Assembly: GCA_034086985.1 (NCBI GenBank)
Contig: JAXDZG010000002.1
Coordinates: 62,001-126,000, forward strand
Origin: Phascolarctobacterium_A sp034086985
GTDB lineage: Bacteria; Bacillota; Negativicutes; Acidaminococcales; Acidaminococcaceae
DNA: 64,000 nucleotides
Reading direction: 5' to 3'
Positions 62,209 to 64,000 of the stretch are shown here, one piece after another (position 1 is the stretch's first letter; each line of letters opens with the position of its first letter). A program made the position numbers and the translations under genes. The notes beneath the pieces were generated by a model. It searched no databases. It was not told the origin of the DNA and saw only the letters and a list, made by a program, of their open reading frames with translations.

Positions 62209-63249
62209 ATGGAAGCTACAATGAATGAACAACTGCAAGCTTTAAAAGAGCAAGCGCTGGGCGAATTGGCAGCAGTGGACTCTTTGGACGCGCTGAAAAA
62301 TCTGCGCGTGAAATATTTGGGCAAAAAGGGCCCCATGACCGAGATTTTGCGTGGCATGGGCAAGCTGCCCGCTGAAGAGCGTCCGAAAATTGGCCAAATC
62401 GTCAACGAAATCAAGAGCCTTTTGGAAAAGGAAATCACGGAAAAGACCGCTGTTTTAGAAAAGAAGGCCCTGGCTGATAAGCTGGCCAACGAAAAGGTGG
62501 ATATTACCCTGCCCGGTCGCAAGCCTGCTCAAGGTCATCTCCATCCCGTAACCTTGACCCTGCGGGAAATCAAGAAGATTTTCATGCGCATGGGCTTTGA
62601 TGTGTGCGACGGCCCCGAAATCGAGGACGTTTACCACAACTTTACTGCGCTGAACCTGCCCCCGGATCATCCAGCCCTGGATATGCAGGACTCCTTCTAT
62701 ATTACCGAAAACTATCTGCTCCGTACCCAAACCTCCGGCGTGCAAGCCCGCACTCTGGAAAGCATGGAGCCCAATACTCCTATCCGCATGATTTGCCCGG
62801 GCACCGTATACCGCTGCGACTATGACGCCACTCACTCTCCCATGTTCCATCAGGTGGAGGGTCTGGTAGTGGATAAAAACATCAGCTTGGCCGATTTAAA
62901 GGGCACCCTGGAACTCTTCTGCAAGCAAATGTTTGGTAATGACGTTAAGGTACGCCTGCGTCCCTCTTATTTCCCCTTCACGGAGCCCTCTGTAGAGGTG
63001 GACGTTTCCTGCCCCATTTGCCAGGGTAAGGGCGGCTGCCATGTGTGCAAGGATAGCGGCTGGCTGGAGATTTTGGGCGCCGGTGTAGTGCATCCCAACG
63101 TTTTGCGCATGAGCGGCTATGACCCCGACAAGATGACCGGCTTTGCCTTCGGTCTGGGCGTAGAGCGCATTGCTATGCTGAAATACGGTATTGACGACCT
63201 GCGTTTGTTCTTTGAAAATGACCAACGCTTCATCAATCAGTTCAAATAA
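62209..63249 (+). CDS. pheS: Phenylalanyl-tRNA synthetase alpha subunit
   Basis: A 346-residue class II synthetase subunit. It has the N-terminal coiled-coil arm (residues about 1-90), motif 2 region PGTVYRCDYDATHSPMFHQV, and motif 3 near the end GFAFGLGVERIAMLKYGI. With PheT it charges tRNA-Phe. AGGAGG precedes ATG 62209. It is 11 bases from pheT and under the T-box. Confidence 0.96.
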   Translation: MEATMNEQLQALKEQALGELAAVDSLDALKNLRVKYLGKKGPMTEILRGMGKLPAEERPKIGQIVNEIKSLLEKEITEKTAVLEKKALADKLANEKVDITLPGRKPAQGHLHPVTLTLREIKKIFMRMGFDVCDGPEIEDVYHNFTALNLPPDHPALDMQDSFYITENYLLRTQTSGVQARTLESMEPNTPIRMICPGTVYRCDYDATHSPMFHQVEGLVVDKNISLADLKGTLELFCKQMFGNDVKVRLRPSYFPFTEPSVEVDVSCPICQGKGGCHVCKDSGWLEILGAGVVHPNVLRMSGYDPDKMTGFAFGLGVERIAMLKYGIDDLRLFFENDQRFINQFK

Positions 63250-63260
63250 GGAGGAGCAAC

Positions 63261-64000
63261 ATGTTAGCATCTTTAGAATGGTTAAAGCAATATGTAGATA
63301 TTAACATCTCTACCGAAGAGCTGTGCGATAAGATTACCCGCGTTGGCTTAGAGGTAGACACTGTAACTAAGCTGGGACAGGGCCTGGAGGGCGTTGTTAC
63401 CGGCAAGGTCATGGAAATTTCCCGTCACCCCAATTCTGACCATTTGTGGGTGTGCATGATGGATTATGGTCAGGGCGGCGAGCCGGTGCAGATTTTGACC
63501 GGCGCCCAAAACGTACATCAATATGATATTGTTCCCGTAGCTGTAGTGGGCAGCGTGCTGCCGCCCAGCGGTCGTAACCCCGAAGGCCTGAAGCTGAAAA
63601 AGGCCAAAATGCGTGGCCTGGACTCCTTTGGCATGCTCTGCAGTGCCGATGAGCTGGGCATCGATAACAAGGTGCTGCTGCCGGAGCAACGCAACGGCAT
63701 CTTCATCCTGCCGCCGGATACTCCCATCGGCGTGGATGTAAAAGAGGTGCTGGGCCTCAACGATACCGTTATCGATATCGATTTGACCAGCAACCGCGCT
63801 GACTGCTTCAGCATTATCGGTCTGGCTCGTGAAATCAGCGCCATCACCGGCTGCCCCTTGAAAATGCCCGCTATGGACGTGAAGGAAGCCGCAGAGGGCA
63901 AGGCCAGCGATTATGTAAGCATTAAAATCGACGCACCGGAGCTGTGCCCCCGCTTTGCTACCCGCGTGCTGAAGGATATTAAAATTGCCGAGTCCCCGGA
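63261..64000 (+). CDS. pheT: Phenylalanyl-tRNA synthetase beta subunit, 3' truncated by window edge
   Basis: The first 246 residues of PheT. Visible are the N-terminal domain MLASLEWLKQYVDI, the tRNA-binding EMAP-like domain (residues about 40-150, with TGAQNV) and SNRADCFSIIGLAREI at the beginning of the B5/B1 core. The rest of the gene lies beyond position 64000. GGAGGAG precedes the ATG. Confidence 0.95.
   Translation, partial: MLASLEWLKQYVDINISTEELCDKITRVGLEVDTVTKLGQGLEGVVTGKVMEISRHPNSDHLWVCMMDYGQGGEPVQILTGAQNVHQYDIVPVAVVGSVLPPSGRNPEGLKLKKAKMRGLDSFGMLCSADELGIDNKVLLPEQRNGIFILPPDTPIGVDVKEVLGLNDTVIDIDLTSNRADCFSIIGLAREISAITGCPLKMPAMDVKEAAEGKASDYVSIKIDAPELCPRFATRVLKDIKIAESP

Overview
The window looks like a diderm Firmicute of the class Negativicutes, most likely near Phascolarctobacterium/Acidaminococcaceae (inference). 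The evidence is a mixture of traits: ADP-heptose (LPS core) genes gmhA and hldE, which indicate an outer membrane, beside Firmicute traits such as T-box leaders, AddAB, a YhaM-type exoribonuclease, TrmK and a ferredoxin-fused EtfA. Anaerobic energy genes include a [FeFe]-hydrogenase and a 2-hydroxyacid dehydrogenase. There are no rRNA or tRNA genes, no recognisable insertion sequence and no CRISPR array.

Layout. 1-7353: an AT-rich surface-polysaccharide block with the end of rfbD, an ABC-2 polysaccharide exporter, an epimerase, a GT9 glycosyltransferase, a rhamnan-synthesis F protein and an acyltransferase. 7396-10455: the gmhA-hldE-rfbB operon, with clearly higher GC. 10517-14707: a two-gene accessory module between two terminators. 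One gene is an Rpn-type PD-(D/E)XK protein on the minus strand; the other is a divergent 1057-residue Cas12a homologue. 14870-16796 (minus): fba, an RluA-type pseudouridine synthase and a DUF896 protein. 17072-19825: a FecBCD/BtuFCD-type uptake operon behind a structured leader. 19836-20157: a non-coding element bounded by inverted repeats. 20261-23832 (minus): [FeFe]-hydrogenase and its flavoprotein partner. 24109-31081: sodium symporter, dnaE and etfBA. 31228-34204: small protein, pyk and an unknown helical protein. 34313-39076: rbsKDACB. 39290-46328: T-box-controlled trpEGDCFBA. 46423-57405: pepT, an AlbA_2-type regulator, addBA, a small membrane protein and a 2-hydroxyacid dehydrogenase. 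57532-61803: an MsbA-like exporter, trmK, a Nif3-like gene and a yhaM-like gene. 61854-64000: T-box-controlled pheST, cut by the window end.

The most striking item is the Cas12a homologue at 11534-14707. From residue 737 to 930 it aligns by eye, without gaps, to my recollection of Acidaminococcus Cas12a. It keeps the pre-crRNA-processing residues (H737, K746, K797) and the handle-binding N-terminus. The RuvC-I catalytic Asp is His (H845), and about 190 residues, the whole Nuc lobe, are missing between RuvC-II and RuvC-III. It has no cas1, cas2, cas4 or array nearby. It looks like a naturally nuclease-dead, Nuc-less Cas12a that could act as a guide-RNA-directed DNA-binding protein. A weak single crRNA-handle-like sequence follows the gene (14718-14735).

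Coordinates and motifs were read by eye. No database search or folding program was run, and residue numbers for reference proteins come from memory.
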